Shown here: piece by piece, positions 17,501 through 24,583 of the stretch
Position numbering within the stretch: position 1 is the stretch's first letter
Layout of the letters: each line of letters begins with the position of its first letter
Assembly: GCF_025567165.1 (NCBI RefSeq)
Contig: NZ_JAOQKC010000007.1
Span: forward strand, 105,433-169,432
Length of the DNA: 64,000 bases
Source of the DNA: Laedolimicola ammoniilytica
GTDB lineage: Bacteria > Bacillota > Clostridia > Lachnospirales > Lachnospiraceae
Reading direction: 5' to 3'
The notes under the pieces: generated by a model
Databases searched by the model: none
The model's input: the letters and a program-made list of their open reading frames with translations, nothing else
Told to the model about the DNA's origin: nothing
Position numbers and translations under genes: made by a program

Positions 17501-18702
17501 CCATAGCCGCAGCCATATCCGTCGTTGGGAAGGAAGTAGCCGATGGGCATGTCATATTTGTCGTACTGATCGATGACAGCTCTTGCGGAATACTTGGAAT
17601 CGGTATTCACGGACGGATACTTGTCCAGCGCAGTAGTCGGCTTGGTTCCGTTCAGCGTCTCGGAGCTCATACCGTCCTTCAGCACATAGCCTGTGCTCAT
17701 ACCGGACTCATAATAGGAAGATGCAATCGGCACCTCGTCTGCAGTGGTTGCGGACGCGCTTCCCTTGATCTCCCATTTCTTGCTTCCGCTATTGTCGGAC
17801 CAGGAGTCACGGTTGTAGCAGTTTAAATGTCCCTCATAGAACGCGTACTCCGGAAGGAGAACCGGAGCACCGGTTACATGGTAGTACTCGCCCAGAAGAT
17901 CCTGTACTCTCTCAGCTGCGTTTGCGCCGTCGGACAGGAAGATGTATGCGTCGTACTCATTCTCGTTGTGAGCGGTTGCTACGGTATCTGCAGAGTTATT
18001 TCCGAAGTCGTAGGAACCAGCCAGAAAGGTATTACGCAGTACGCCGTAACCGTTACTGGAGTAGTAGAACGGGTTCGGAGAAGCGACGCCGCCGTCTACC
18101 CAGTTACTCTCATTTGCGATATGGATGGTCTCGCCTGTATGTACGAAACGGCCGTTCTGTGTACCGCCGCCGTAGAAGTTCTCGCCGCTGTTCTTAACCA
18201 GGCTCTGTGTGGTCTTGGTTCCGAGAGAAAGCGGTGCGCTCTCCTGCATTACAACATTGTCGTTGTAAGCTACGGTCATTTTTGCGGTATCTTTATCAAA
18301 TGTAATCTTTGTCTTACCAGCTGCGATTACAATATTTCCATTCTCATCGGATACTTTCGCCTTCGGGTGGCTGTACTTATCGGAAGAATCCGGATACTGT
18401 GGAATCTTCGCTGTGTCTGCTGCGTTGTTTACGGTCGCATATTCTGAGAACTTTCCGCTCGGATCTACATTGTAACGGAAGATCCCGTCCTCGAGAAACG
18501 TGATTTTTCCCTTTACATCACCATTGTTGAAGCTTACTTCTACCACATTGTCGTTTGCTCTCGCTGACTTTACAGAAGACAACGGGCCGTTAAAGGCTGC
18601 TTCTACAGTCGATGCGGGAAACTGGGGCGCGATGCCTGCCACCATTGCTGCTGCAAGTACGATAGATAAGAACTTGCTGCTCATTTTTTTCTTCTTAATC
18701 AT
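11566..18702 (-). CDS. Giant multidomain GH31 glycosidase, wall-anchored
   Basis: This 2378-residue secreted enzyme has a signal peptide (cleavage near VEA-A, 35). The GH31 beta-sandwich and TIM barrel follow (about 40-900), with nucleophile candidate Asp485 in LKTDVAWVGYGY and acid/base candidate Asp536 in IWTGDQYGG, 51 residues apart as usual for the family. Then come Fn3 (about 955-1037), discoidin/CBM32-like (1044-1187), a dockerin-like segment DINGNGYYDVWDYAF (about 1240), a cohesin-like domain (1261-1387), a duplicated unknown unit (1411-1776), a Big_2-like Ig domain, FIVAR, a second discoidin domain (1960-2100), three FIVARs (to 2314), and SAQTGD, a hydrophobic stretch and RRKRMK, a sortase-type tail. 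Substrate is uncertain: alpha-glucosidase/xylosidase, or the GH31 alpha-N-acetylgalactosaminidase branch acting on host glycans. The ATG at 18702 has GAGGG before it. Confidence 0.9.
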   Translation of the reverse strand: MIKKKKMSSKFLSIVLAAAMVAGIAPQFPASTVEAAFNGPLSSVKSARANDNVVEVSFNNGDVKGKITFLEDGIFRYNVDPSGKFSEYATVNNAADTAKIPQYPDSSDKYSHPKAKVSDENGNIVIAAGKTKITFDKDTAKMTVAYNDNVVMQESAPLSLGTKTTQSLVKNSGENFYGGGTQNGRFVHTGETIHIANESNWVDGGVASPNPFYYSSNGYGVLRNTFLAGSYDFGNNSADTVATAHNENEYDAYIFLSDGANAAERVQDLLGEYYHVTGAPVLLPEYAFYEGHLNCYNRDSWSDNSGSKKWEIKGSASATTADEVPIASSYYESGMSTGYVLKDGMSSETLNGTKPTTALDKYPSVNTDSKYSARAVIDQYDKYDMPIGYFLPNDGYGCGYGQNGYYQTGGVNADGSSSAERTAAVDANVNNLKEFTKYAQSKGLQTGLWTQSNLSPDSNSNTSWHLLRDFEKEVKVGGITTLKTDVAWVGYGYNFALNGTKTAYDIVTTGVSKRPNIITLDGWASTQRFGAIWTGDQYGGNWEYIRFHVPTYIGQSLSGNPNIGSDMDGIFGGDKIVSTRDTQWKVFTPLMLNMDGWGSYAKTPQTFGDPYTGINRMYLKLKAQLMPYIYTSAAAAANLDTGNGDTGLPMIRAMFLEYPGDAYASTKDMQYQYMFGSNVLVAPIYQNTSSDTQGNDVRNGIYLPDADQIWIDYFTGEQYYGGQTLNNFDAPIWKLPIFVKNGSIIPMWEENNSPSKINKANRSVEFWPAGSTEYTMYEDDGITAENETTEVDGYGTVADVSYGEHVSQKFTSKVEGNVATLTAEKASGSYAGYDKNKNTTFVVNVSKEPTAITAQNGSTELTKVAMKSKDEVLNADVAAGTFAYYYDESPAIEYYGVEAEDEFAAMMEAQTSSPKLYVKFANTDSQANAQTLVLEGFENNGDMSKNQLNPALAAPAKLTDDVTRKTPTSNTLTWDAVDGATSYELLVDGIINTAGDATEFAHTDLKYNSTHTYQVRSRNKDGYSEWSEEVTATTSLDPWRNVPTPEKITWTGGDSWGKLANLTDHDISDAAGMFHSTGDVVTDAIPMIFDYGQAYALDKLEYYARHDNYGNGAVQQMNVETSLDGVNWTTQWIGSEHSDWTYDAKASIADNMKEIPLTGAARYVKIVITKSKGNFFSGDELAIYKKDGTNGFAVGSTNNLGTVADGDYTNMKNYLGFSKKDGETFVKQIEERFGDINGNGYYDVWDYAFTMFNLDGGTQKTGKVSGNIVLLPSATDVKAGETFTVDVYADNVKNLNAFGEVLDYNPAVLQYVDTTADFDISQMENLTVNKVYEDGTAYVNLAFANRGNQATYSGTGVIATITMKAKNDFTLDAKAMDLSQVMLIGPEFDLINCESSSTPELPDIVTGGEKTYTYGEDFDMTMTNNILKEDDGKNVEKFIESNSYDGLFNGSQGREFELKWYPNDWTTTVKGLPEHVKVPVTFHIDVKQDAADEVVEDTTEDVADEAEDVEVQTAEEEVAVQADNTRKVTSVTLQNANKANGYVTSASAEFTYSDGSTSSDSKSLDWATAADYSEFTFNAEADKTVTKVDVTVNSVANAKGASVENMLTLSTLTVATADGKLSYGSDFDMTMTNAVLTSDDGDNVKKMIQQGSFSGLFGGQGRNFEFLWDIPSNYVDKEVKYVEMPVTLHMNMKKADTVSTVSVYNAPSYGNGYMTDATATFTYEDGTTADVNLKDQGAKFEFANPNKDAKVTKVSVTANQASGTNMLTLSELEVKAKVDMVPVTKITPAEDNVKELYAGSMADINATIEPENATNPYFVAASSNENVVRIITLADENGLPIYKAYAVGEGKAKITLTARESMQDTATQAEGEDPAAPITASYEITVLAGADKTELVELITEYSKTNPKFYTEESFKALTDAINAANAVKDNAEATKDDVKKAIAAMKKAADALEESELTAEAITDKSGMTADAPYSEENVPSALVDGDETNYWESPYYGSNAGLPKEITLALGDAYDLEKVEIVKNTGNGKVTDYEVLVSTDGENFTSVGRKTIDENEMRSGIRMEQANITHVKVIIHGAKTGGGDVAYARLSEINFYGKKVAEPADKAVLTEAVDKYKDLKQENYTDETWAAFAEALKTAQNVLADENATQETVDAAVKTLNDAYKGLVKKELPNPDQPVVKDALKAAVDKNADKKQGDYTADSWAKFSAALAHAQAVLNDQNATADQVSAALKGLEEAAAALTTGQSPAAKDELQAVYNGNKDREKKDYTADSWKAFSTALSNAEKILKNPNATSQEISDALNALKTAVADLKTVAEKKDEDNKKQNSSGSSGSSKSNTTSTTSAQTGDTAQPLLYVVLIAAAAAVLALIRRKRMK

Positions 18703-18725
18703 AATTTCCCTCATAAATTTTTTGT

Positions 18726-19274
18726 TTACTTTGCTTCGATTTCATTTTCCTGAACCCAATCGTCAAAAGCCGTCTCGCCGACGCCCAGATGATAGGTGTC
18801 CAGGTAGCTTCCGTCCTCGCCGTCTACCACATAGAAGACTCCGGGAACCGTATTGAATTCCGGGAACAGCTCCGCAATCCGCGCTCTGTTCTCTTCCTCA
18901 GACGTTTCCTCGTAGTCCAGGATAACCTGATACATGGTTACCGCATGGGTTTCGACGTAGTCCACAAGCATGCTGTGGAATTCCTGACAGTATGGGCACT
19001 CGATTGTCACAAAGGATACCAGAAAGGTCTCCCCTGCGTTCAGCTTCTCTTCCATTTCTGCCATAGAAATGCTGATAATCTGTCCTGATTGCGTGCTTTC
19101 CTCTGTCCCGATCTCTTCCCTTTCGGTACCGTTCTCACTATCCTCCCCTGTTTCCGTCTCAGAAACTGCTGTTTCGGCAGCCGTTTCTTCGCCGGTCTCC
19201 TGCTTTGCAGAACCGCAGGATGTCACGCCGCACATGGTCAGTATGACGCTTCCCAGTATCAGCACTTTTTTCAT
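18726..19274 (-). CDS. Thioredoxin-like lipoprotein
   Basis: This 182-residue lipoprotein has a signal peptide with lipobox GVTSC (Cys20), a Glu/Thr-rich linker of about 45 residues, and a thioredoxin-like domain with the redox pair CPYC in VTIECPYCQEFHSML and a cis-Pro candidate in TVPGVFYV. It should sit on the outer membrane face and act on disulphides or as a thiol reductant; the family resembles small bacterial thioredoxin-like proteins rather than DsbA. It ends 23 bases before the GH31 gene, so the two are probably one transcript. The start at 19274 is set by the signal peptide; earlier in-frame starts give a tail with no function visible. Confidence 0.8.
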   Translation of the reverse strand: MKKVLILGSVILTMCGVTSCGSAKQETGEETAAETAVSETETGEDSENGTEREEIGTEESTQSGQIISISMAEMEEKLNAGETFLVSFVTIECPYCQEFHSMLVDYVETHAVTMYQVILDYEETSEEENRARIAELFPEFNTVPGVFYVVDGEDGSYLDTYHLGVGETAFDDWVQENEIEAK

Positions 19275-19371
19275 TCCACTCACTCTTTTTTCGCCCTCCC
19301 TTCTCGGTTTTATCGTTGTTACCAATGCCGGAAAATCCTTTATCAATAACAATATATACATTCTATAAAAG

Positions 19372-19405
19372 AAAAAAAAAAAAAACAATTCCTCCGTCGA
19401 ATTGT
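19372..19405 (-). promoter_or_regulatory. Small hairpin followed by 14 T, before the lipoprotein gene
   Basis: On the minus strand ACAATTC-N7-GAATTGT (19405-19385) runs directly into 14 T (19385-19372), ending about 98 bases before the lipoprotein ATG. It has the form of an intrinsic terminator or attenuator. It could be a second terminator for the radical SAM gene or a premature terminator for the lipoprotein/GH31 transcript. The homopolymer is long enough to slip. Confidence 0.5.
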
Positions 19406-19453
19406 ACAAAAGATTGAGCGTATAAGCCAACTCGAATCGTCGATTCAAAACAT

Positions 19454-19497
19454 AAAAAGGGGAACGGCCAGCAAAATTTGCAAACCGCTCCCTTTTT
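19454..19497 (-). terminator. Terminator after the radical SAM gene
   Basis: An A8/T8-type stem (AAAAAGGG ... CCCTTTTT region) with an inner GAACGG/CCGCTC pairing lies about 105 bases after the radical SAM stop and has A/T runs on both sides, so it can end transcripts in either direction. Confidence 0.65.
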
Positions 19498-19601
19498 GTT
19501 ACATTTATGTGCCCAAATTAACACTTTTTAGTGAATCTTTGTCACTTTTCGTTTATTTCTTTTGTTAAAAATCACATTCTGCCGGATTCTTTTGTTACAT
19601 T

Positions 19602-20510
19602 TTATACGGGCTTCTCCGGCAGGACGCCCTCGCAATCGAAAGCTGGAATGAAGCTTTCCTTCGCAGTTTCCCCCTCCTGGATGAAGGCATTTCCCACGCC
19701 CAGGGACAGGGTGTAATCGAGCAGCCGCCCGTATTCCCGCTTCGTCACGCGGCGGTTGATTTCCGGCCATCGCTCCAGACCGGGCAAGGGAGTATACTGG
19801 TTCATCAGGCTTAAGTACACTGTATCCCCATAGGCCTCGTAGACATATTGTACTACCCCTTTCGCGTTTTTCAAATGATTCGGCAAAAGAAGGTGACGAA
19901 CGATGACTCCCTTTTTCATCATGCCAGCTTCGTCGAATACCGGTTCTCCGATCTGGCGCACCATTTCCTGAAGAGCCGCCTTCGCCACCTCCGGGTAATC
20001 GGGCGCATGGGAATAGATTGCCGCTGCTTCCCTGTCCATGTATTTGAAGTCGGTCAGATAAATATCCACAATACCGTCCAGCATTTTCAGCGTACTGACT
20101 TTTTCGTAACCGCTGCAATTATATACAATTGGAAGCTTCAGGCCATTTTCCCGCGCCCGCTGCACGGAGCGGATGATCTGCGGCGTGTAATGGGTGGGCG
20201 TCACCAGATTGATATTGGCCGCGCCCTTGCCCGCAAGCTCCAGGAAAATCTCGGCCAGCCGCTCTTCGGTGATGTCGATTCCCCGCTCAGCCCCGGCAAT
20301 ATCCCGGTTCTGGCAGTAGATGCAGCGCAAAGGGCAGCCGCTGAAGAAGACCGCGCCGGATCCGGTGTCGCCGGAGATACAGGGCTCCTCCCACATATGC
20401 AGCGCCGCCCGGGCGCATTTGATGGTTTTTCCGGTCACGCCGCAAAAACCGCGCCGACCGTTTTCACGATCGGCGCGGCAGTCGCGGGGACATATTGTGC
20501 AGTTAGACAT
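19602..20510 (-). CDS. Radical SAM protein, PflX / pyruvate-formate-lyase-activase-like
   Basis: This 302-residue protein binds a [4Fe-4S] cluster through CPLRCIYC (CX3CX2C), the radical SAM signature, and should cleave S-adenosylmethionine to start a radical reaction. It also has an N-terminal cysteine set (CTICPRDCRADR ... GFCGV) typical of the PflX group (COG1313), whose substrate is not established. It is not a canonical PflA and no glycyl-radical enzyme is encoded nearby. It stands alone between terminators. Confidence 0.85.
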   Translation of the reverse strand: MSNCTICPRDCRADRENGRRGFCGVTGKTIKCARAALHMWEEPCISGDTGSGAVFFSGCPLRCIYCQNRDIAGAERGIDITEERLAEIFLELAGKGAANINLVTPTHYTPQIIRSVQRARENGLKLPIVYNCSGYEKVSTLKMLDGIVDIYLTDFKYMDREAAAIYSHAPDYPEVAKAALQEMVRQIGEPVFDEAGMMKKGVIVRHLLLPNHLKNAKGVVQYVYEAYGDTVYLSLMNQYTPLPGLERWPEINRRVTKREYGRLLDYTLSLGVGNAFIQEGETAKESFIPAFDCEGVLPEKPV

Positions 20511-20566
20511 ATTTACTCACTTTGTTCGCAGCGTGGCTGTGAACATTTTCCTTCCCCGTACTTATT

Positions 20567-21820
20567 TTATTTCTCCTCGGAAGTCTCTTCGTCTTCCACT
20601 ACTGTCTGTTTCACCCGTATCTCATCCACATGATGGTTTCCGACCTTCGTCACTTCGATTTCCAGGCCCTTATAGGTGAGCTGGTCACCCTGCTCCGGTA
20701 CCCGGCCAAACTGCTCCATAACCCAGCCGCTGACAGATACCATCTCAGACTCGTCATTCAGCTTAAAATACTCCGCGAATTCCTCAAAATCCATGGAAGC
20801 GTCGACCAGATAGGTATCCGGCGCAATCCGGCGCAGCAGCACCTCCGCCTCCTCATGCTCGTCCCAGATCTCGCCTACCAGCTCCTCCAGGATATCCTCC
20901 ATGGTGACAATGCCACAGGTTCCGCCGTATTCGTCCACGACCACCGCCACATGGGTCTTGGCCTTCTGCTGCTTCTTCAGAATCATCCGGATAGGCTCGC
21001 TCTCCAGAACATAGATAGCCGGGGAAATGATATCCTTCACTTCCTTTTCCGTAATTCCACGCCCCACATAGAAATCCTTCCGGTGGATGGTTCCCAGAAT
21101 ATCGTCGATGGTATCCCGGTAAATCAGCAGACGGGAGAACTTGGTCTCGGTGAACATCTCCGCAATTTCGTCCTTGGTGGCTGTGATCGGCAGAGCCGCC
21201 AGATCCGTCCGATGAATCAGAATATCCCGGGCTTCCTGATCGGAGAACTCGATGGCGTTCCGAAGAAGACCGCCCTCGTCCTCGTCAATGGTACCGTCCT
21301 CCTGAACCTCATTTACCAGGGTCAGAAGCTCCTCCTGGGACATCTTGGAGCTGGACTCCAGATGAAAGATCTTGGTCAGCAGCTTCTGCCAGCCCACAAA
21401 CAGAATGTTCAGCGGCAGGAAAATCCAGATCAGGAACTGCACGACAGGTGCCGATAACATGGCCAGCTGCTCCGGACAGTTATTGGCGATACTCTTCGGG
21501 GATATCTCGCCGAAAATCAGTACTACAATGGTCACCACAATGGTAGAAAGCGTCGCGCCCATATCGCCGAACTTCAGGGTGAACAGCACGGTTCCCACAG
21601 AGGCCATGGCAATATTTACGATGTTATTGCCTATCAGGATTGTGGAAATCAATCTGCTATACTGCTCGTCCAGCTTGCAAACCAGCGCCGCGTTTTTATT
21701 GCCCTTCTCTGCCAGCGTCTTCAGCTTCGTGGTGTTCATGGCCGAGAAGGCCGTCTCCGTAGCGGAAAAAAAGCTCGACAGTATCAGACAGACTACCATA
21801 ATGGTAAGGTATGTACCCAT
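20567..21820 (-). CDS. CNNM/CorC-type membrane protein (DUF21, CBS pair, CorC_HlyC)
   Basis: This 417-residue protein has an N-terminal DUF21 region with three to four membrane helices (about 1-165), two CBS domains (about 190-330; motifs ILIHRTDLAALP and ETKFSRLLIYRDTIDDILG) and a C-terminal CorC_HlyC domain (PDTYLVDASMDFEEFAEYF). The family is annotated as haemolysin-like but is related to CNNM/CorB magnesium or divalent-cation exporters regulated by nucleotide binding at CBS. The ATG at 21820 follows AAGGAG; an upstream start would add 31 residues that do not fit the family. Confidence 0.88.
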   Translation of the reverse strand: MGTYLTIMVVCLILSSFFSATETAFSAMNTTKLKTLAEKGNKNAALVCKLDEQYSRLISTILIGNNIVNIAMASVGTVLFTLKFGDMGATLSTIVVTIVVLIFGEISPKSIANNCPEQLAMLSAPVVQFLIWIFLPLNILFVGWQKLLTKIFHLESSSKMSQEELLTLVNEVQEDGTIDEDEGGLLRNAIEFSDQEARDILIHRTDLAALPITATKDEIAEMFTETKFSRLLIYRDTIDDILGTIHRKDFYVGRGITEKEVKDIISPAIYVLESEPIRMILKKQQKAKTHVAVVVDEYGGTCGIVTMEDILEELVGEIWDEHEEAEVLLRRIAPDTYLVDASMDFEEFAEYFKLNDESEMVSVSGWVMEQFGRVPEQGDQLTYKGLEIEVTKVGNHHVDEIRVKQTVVEDEETSEEK

Positions 21821-22069
21821 AATAAAATATAATTCTCCTTTTTTGTATACACTTCTAAAATACGCACGAGTGCTTAATGATAATATTATATGAAACCCTT
21901 TTGTTCTTGTCAACCGGAACCAGCGGAAATGGAGGATTCTTTACAGATTCTTTATAATTGTATCTACTTTCTCTTCCTTCAGGCTGTGTTGTCTTCCGTC
22001 CATGACTTGACGAAACTCTGGAAATCCCGTATTCTAAAATCATCAAAATGTACTTTTCAGGAGGCTCTT

Positions 22070-22342
22070 ATGCAATTATCCACACCTGTTATCCTTTACC
22101 TGATCCTTGTCAACCTCATCGCCTTCGCCCTGATGGGCGTCGACAAATCACGGGCCCGCCGTCACAAATGGCGCATCCCCGAGAAAACCCTGTTCCTCTC
22201 CGCCCTCCTTGGCGGAAGCATCGGCTCCATCGTCGGCATGCAGATGTTCCGGCATAAGACGAAGCACTGGTATTTTGTGGTGGGGATGCCGTGCATCCTG
22301 ATCGCGGAGGGGCTGCTTGGGTACTTTATTCTGAATCGCTAA
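22070..22342 (+). CDS. DUF1294 small membrane protein
   Basis: This 90-residue protein matches DUF1294: a first helix (ILYLILVNLIAFALMG), the conserved VDKSRARRHKWRIPEKTLF, a Gly-rich helix GGSIGSIVGMQMFRHKT and KHWYFVVGMP, then a final helix. Function is unknown; the RHKT and KW/RIPE motifs are the family hallmark. The start is set by AGGAGG seven bases upstream. It is one of only three plus-strand genes here. Confidence 0.85.
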   Translation: MQLSTPVILYLILVNLIAFALMGVDKSRARRHKWRIPEKTLFLSALLGGSIGSIVGMQMFRHKTKHWYFVVGMPCILIAEGLLGYFILNR

Positions 22343-22348
22343 GGTGCC

Positions 22349-22398
22349 TTTTGACATTGATATCAATATGGCGTTTCCTTTTGATATCAATGTCAAAA
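22349..22398. terminator. Perfect 18-base inverted repeat between convergent genes
   Basis: Arms TTTTGACATTGATATCAA (22349-22366) and its exact complement (22381-22398) flank a 14-base loop. It lies between the ends of the DUF1294 gene and the AbiE toxin gene and has A/T runs on both sides, so it is a good bidirectional terminator. Each arm itself contains the palindrome TTGATATCAA. Confidence 0.75.
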
Positions 22399-22409
22399 AC
22401 TTTCTGTTT

Positions 22410-23055
22410 TTACATAATATCTGTCACTAATTTTTGCAAAGTATCGCAGGTATCCTCAAAAGAATTTTCTTTTGCATATTCGTATTGCCATCGATATCTT
22501 TCCCACTGATTTAAAAGTTGCGGACTTTTTCTTATCTCCTCTAAAATTTCTTTGTACTGTATCAAAATCATCTGACTTCCACGTTTATATGCCGTCCGTT
22601 CCAACGCCTGCCGTAAAATATCTTTTTTACATTCTGCTCCCCGTAAAGTATATAAAATATGTATATCGTAATAATCTCGTGGACGAGTATTGGCTACATT
22701 TCTTGACAAGACGGTTTCCAGCTTTTCCGCGAGTACTGTCTCCAGATTATAAGCCAGAATACTTAACGTTCGCTGCGCAAATCTCCTCGAATACCGAATA
22801 AATTTTTTCATGTGTCAGTGTAAAGCCTTTTATCGTTGTATCCAAGTCCATCGTCGCACGCGTATCAAGCCCTACAATTGCGGAAATCAGAAAACCTCCT
22901 TTTAAAATGAAATTATGCTTATAGGATGACAATGATATCCGTTCCAGTAAACGTTCCATCATATAATTTTGCATAACAAGCTGCGCGGAAATATTTTTCT
23001 CTGCTGCCTTCTTTTTTATAAATGCCTTCAACTGCATCGGATTCGTCGTTATCAT
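22410..23055 (-). pseudogene. AbiEii-type nucleotidyltransferase toxin, internal deletion plus frameshift
   Basis: The N-terminal part (97 residues from ATG 23055) has the NTase core GGFLISAIVGL and DLDTTI, the glycine motif and Asp pair that bind metal and NTP. The frame then closes soon after CAANV. The C-terminal part continues in another frame from ILAYNLETVLAEKLETVLSR, a family-typical segment with the conserved Lys, to the end. The middle section of the family, roughly 60 residues by memory, is absent and the junction lies near 22755-22768. The start overlaps the antitoxin stop (ATGA). In intact AbiE pairs this protein is the type IV toxin that causes reversible growth arrest and phage abortive infection; here it is very likely inactive. 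Confidence 0.8.
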
Positions 23056-23645
23056 AACAGCACCTCCAGATATCGTAATACCCTGGGTTTTACCCGGAGC
23101 TGTTCCGCATATTGTAAAAGGCGATGAATATCTTTGGTTTTTGACGCTGCATAGCGTTTCATTGCCTCGCCTGCTGTCTGAATGTCTATGCCACTTCCGC
23201 GCATAATATCGCACAGTGTGCGTTCCAGATTATACACCCGGATCGGATTGCCCGATGGGGATTCGATTTCTGTCACTCCGAAGCCATAATTATCCACCAC
23301 CACACGCTTTACTGTCAGATTTTCTTCCTTTAAAGATGGTGCGTTATAACCTTTTGGAAATGTCATCGTGTATCTTGCAGGTGTTCGATCTGAATACCCT
23401 AACAGGTAAAGTGCCGTCCCATGAGAATAAATTCCACGTCCATACTTTCGCTGAAGCATATAAAAATCATCTTCCCATGCATCGTTTCGCATATACAAGC
23501 CCTTACCAAAACGATAGATCTCTCCACTCTCTACCAACGCCTGCAGTACGCTTCGATGCATTCCTGCCTCTGTTACTTGTGCCGCAGTAATAATGCCATT
23601 TGTAGACTTTTTCAACAGCTTCTCCATTTTTTCCCTGTCACTCAT
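23052..23645 (-). CDS. AbiEi-type antitoxin / transcriptional regulator
   Basis: This 197-residue protein is intact. It has an N-terminal winged-helix region (NGIITAAQVTEAGMHRSVLQALVESGEIYRFGKGLYM, about 14-52) followed by the AbiEi antitoxin fold with GRGIYSHGTALYLLGYSDRTPARYT. Family members neutralise AbiEii and repress their own promoter by binding inverted repeats, and two such repeats lie just upstream. The locus is visibly AT-richer than its surroundings, which fits acquisition by transfer. Because the toxin gene is broken, this may now be an orphan antitoxin that could still protect against related toxins. Confidence 0.85.
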   Translation of the reverse strand: MSDREKMEKLLKKSTNGIITAAQVTEAGMHRSVLQALVESGEIYRFGKGLYMRNDAWEDDFYMLQRKYGRGIYSHGTALYLLGYSDRTPARYTMTFPKGYNAPSLKEENLTVKRVVVDNYGFGVTEIESPSGNPIRVYNLERTLCDIMRGSGIDIQTAGEAMKRYAASKTKDIHRLLQYAEQLRVKPRVLRYLEVLL

Positions 23646-23661
23646 GTTTCACCTCATTTCC

Positions 23662-23704
23662 GACAATCACACATTATATTTTATCTATATAATGTGTGAT
23701 TGTC
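23662..23704. promoter_or_regulatory. Operator-like inverted repeat before the AbiE locus
   Basis: Perfect 17-base arms (GACAATCACACATTATA at 23662-23678 and its complement at 23688-23704) with a 9-base spacer lie 17 bases before the AbiEi ATG. AbiEi proteins autoregulate through inverted repeats in this position, so this is the expected operator. Confidence 0.65.
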
Positions 23705-23722
23705 AATCATTGGCGTGACGTT

Positions 23723-23753
23723 AACACGTTATATTAATAATAAATAATGTGTT
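23723..23753. promoter_or_regulatory. Second, weaker AbiE inverted repeat
   Basis: AACACGTTAT (23723-23732) and ATAATGTGTT (23744-23753) form an inverted repeat with one mismatch. Its half-site resembles the TAATGTGT core of the first operator, 19 bases away, so it may be a second binding site. Confidence 0.45.
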
Positions 23754-23865
23754 TTTGTCACTCTGTACTACAGTTACACTTCTTCGGAATCTCATCTCGA
23801 TCTGAGATGCATCTGAACTTTCTCTTTCGTAAGAATATAAAATAGACCTGCACTGCTCAAAAAGC

Positions 23866-23907
23866 AATGCTGACAGGCACTGTCTCTCTTCGACACCTGT
23901 CAGCATT
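23866..23907 (-). terminator. Terminator of the Crp/Fnr-type regulator gene
   Basis: Perfect 12-base arms AATGCTGACAGG/CCTGTCAGCATT are followed on the minus strand by GCTTTTT. The hairpin begins 26 bases after the regulator stop, preceded by a 17-base motif (TTATTTTACCAATTTAT on the plus strand) that recurs at the aspS terminator. Confidence 0.75.
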
Positions 23908-23932
23908 ATTTTACCAATTTATGGTTGATGCG

Positions 23933-24583
23933 TCAACCACTCCTGCCGATTTTCAGGCAGATATTCCGCCCGTCTTTTTTTAATACGCCCTCTTTCTCCA
24001 GGCTTTTCAGTTCCCGGGTCATGGCGCTCCGATCCACGCTCAGGTATCCGGCCAGATCCGTGTAGGACAGAGGGAGCCGGACGCTTGGGCTCTGCTGCTC
24101 CTCAGCGAGACTTTCCAGATAGGCCAGAAGCTTCTTCCGGGTAGTGGTTCTGGAGAGGACGTAGATCCGCTGCACCTGCTGCCGGGACTGCAGGGCAATC
24201 ATCTGGAGCAGGTTGCTGACCAGCTGGCTGTGGTGCCAGCAGGCGTTCTCGCAGCGCTTGATCACATGGGCGTAGTCGATGAACATGACCCGCGTCTCTT
24301 CCTCAGCCTGCACGTAATAATTCCGGGAATCTGCAGGAAGCAGAAAGGGCTCGCCGAACACCGCGTCCTTTTTCAGTTCGTCAATCATATACTGATTTCC
24401 CTCTTCATCGCAGTAATACAGGACGGCTCGGCCGGAAAGAATCAGGCCAATTTTATTCATGGTATTGGAATATGCAAATATGATTTCATGGTTATGGAAG
24501 CTTATCTCCCTGGCCTGGAAACAGACGCGCATTCTTTCCTGCTCTTCGGGTAAAATATCTGTAAATAATGTAACTTGTGACAT
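23933..24583 (-). CDS. Crp/Fnr family transcriptional regulator
   Basis: This 216-residue regulator has an N-terminal cyclic-nucleotide-binding-like beta-barrel (about 15-125) and a C-terminal winged helix with YTDLAGYLSVDRSAMTRELKSLEKEG (about 170-200). No FNR-type cysteine cluster is visible, so it is not an Fe-S oxygen sensor; the ligand is unknown. It is transcribed divergently from the flavodiiron gene across 260 bases, which suggests it may control that gene in response to oxygen or nitrosative stress, as related regulators do. That link is inference from position. Confidence 0.88.
   Translation of the reverse strand: MSQVTLFTDILPEEQERMRVCFQAREISFHNHEIIFAYSNTMNKIGLILSGRAVLYYCDEEGNQYMIDELKKDAVFGEPFLLPADSRNYYVQAEEETRVMFIDYAHVIKRCENACWHHSQLVSNLLQMIALQSRQQVQRIYVLSRTTTRKKLLAYLESLAEEQQSPSVRLPLSYTDLAGYLSVDRSAMTRELKSLEKEGVLKKDGRNICLKIGRSG

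Noticed and set aside
23721..23906. A 61-residue minus-strand open frame between AbiEi and the Crp/Fnr gene
   Set aside because: It covers the terminator hairpin and the second operator, has no ribosome site and no similarity I can see.
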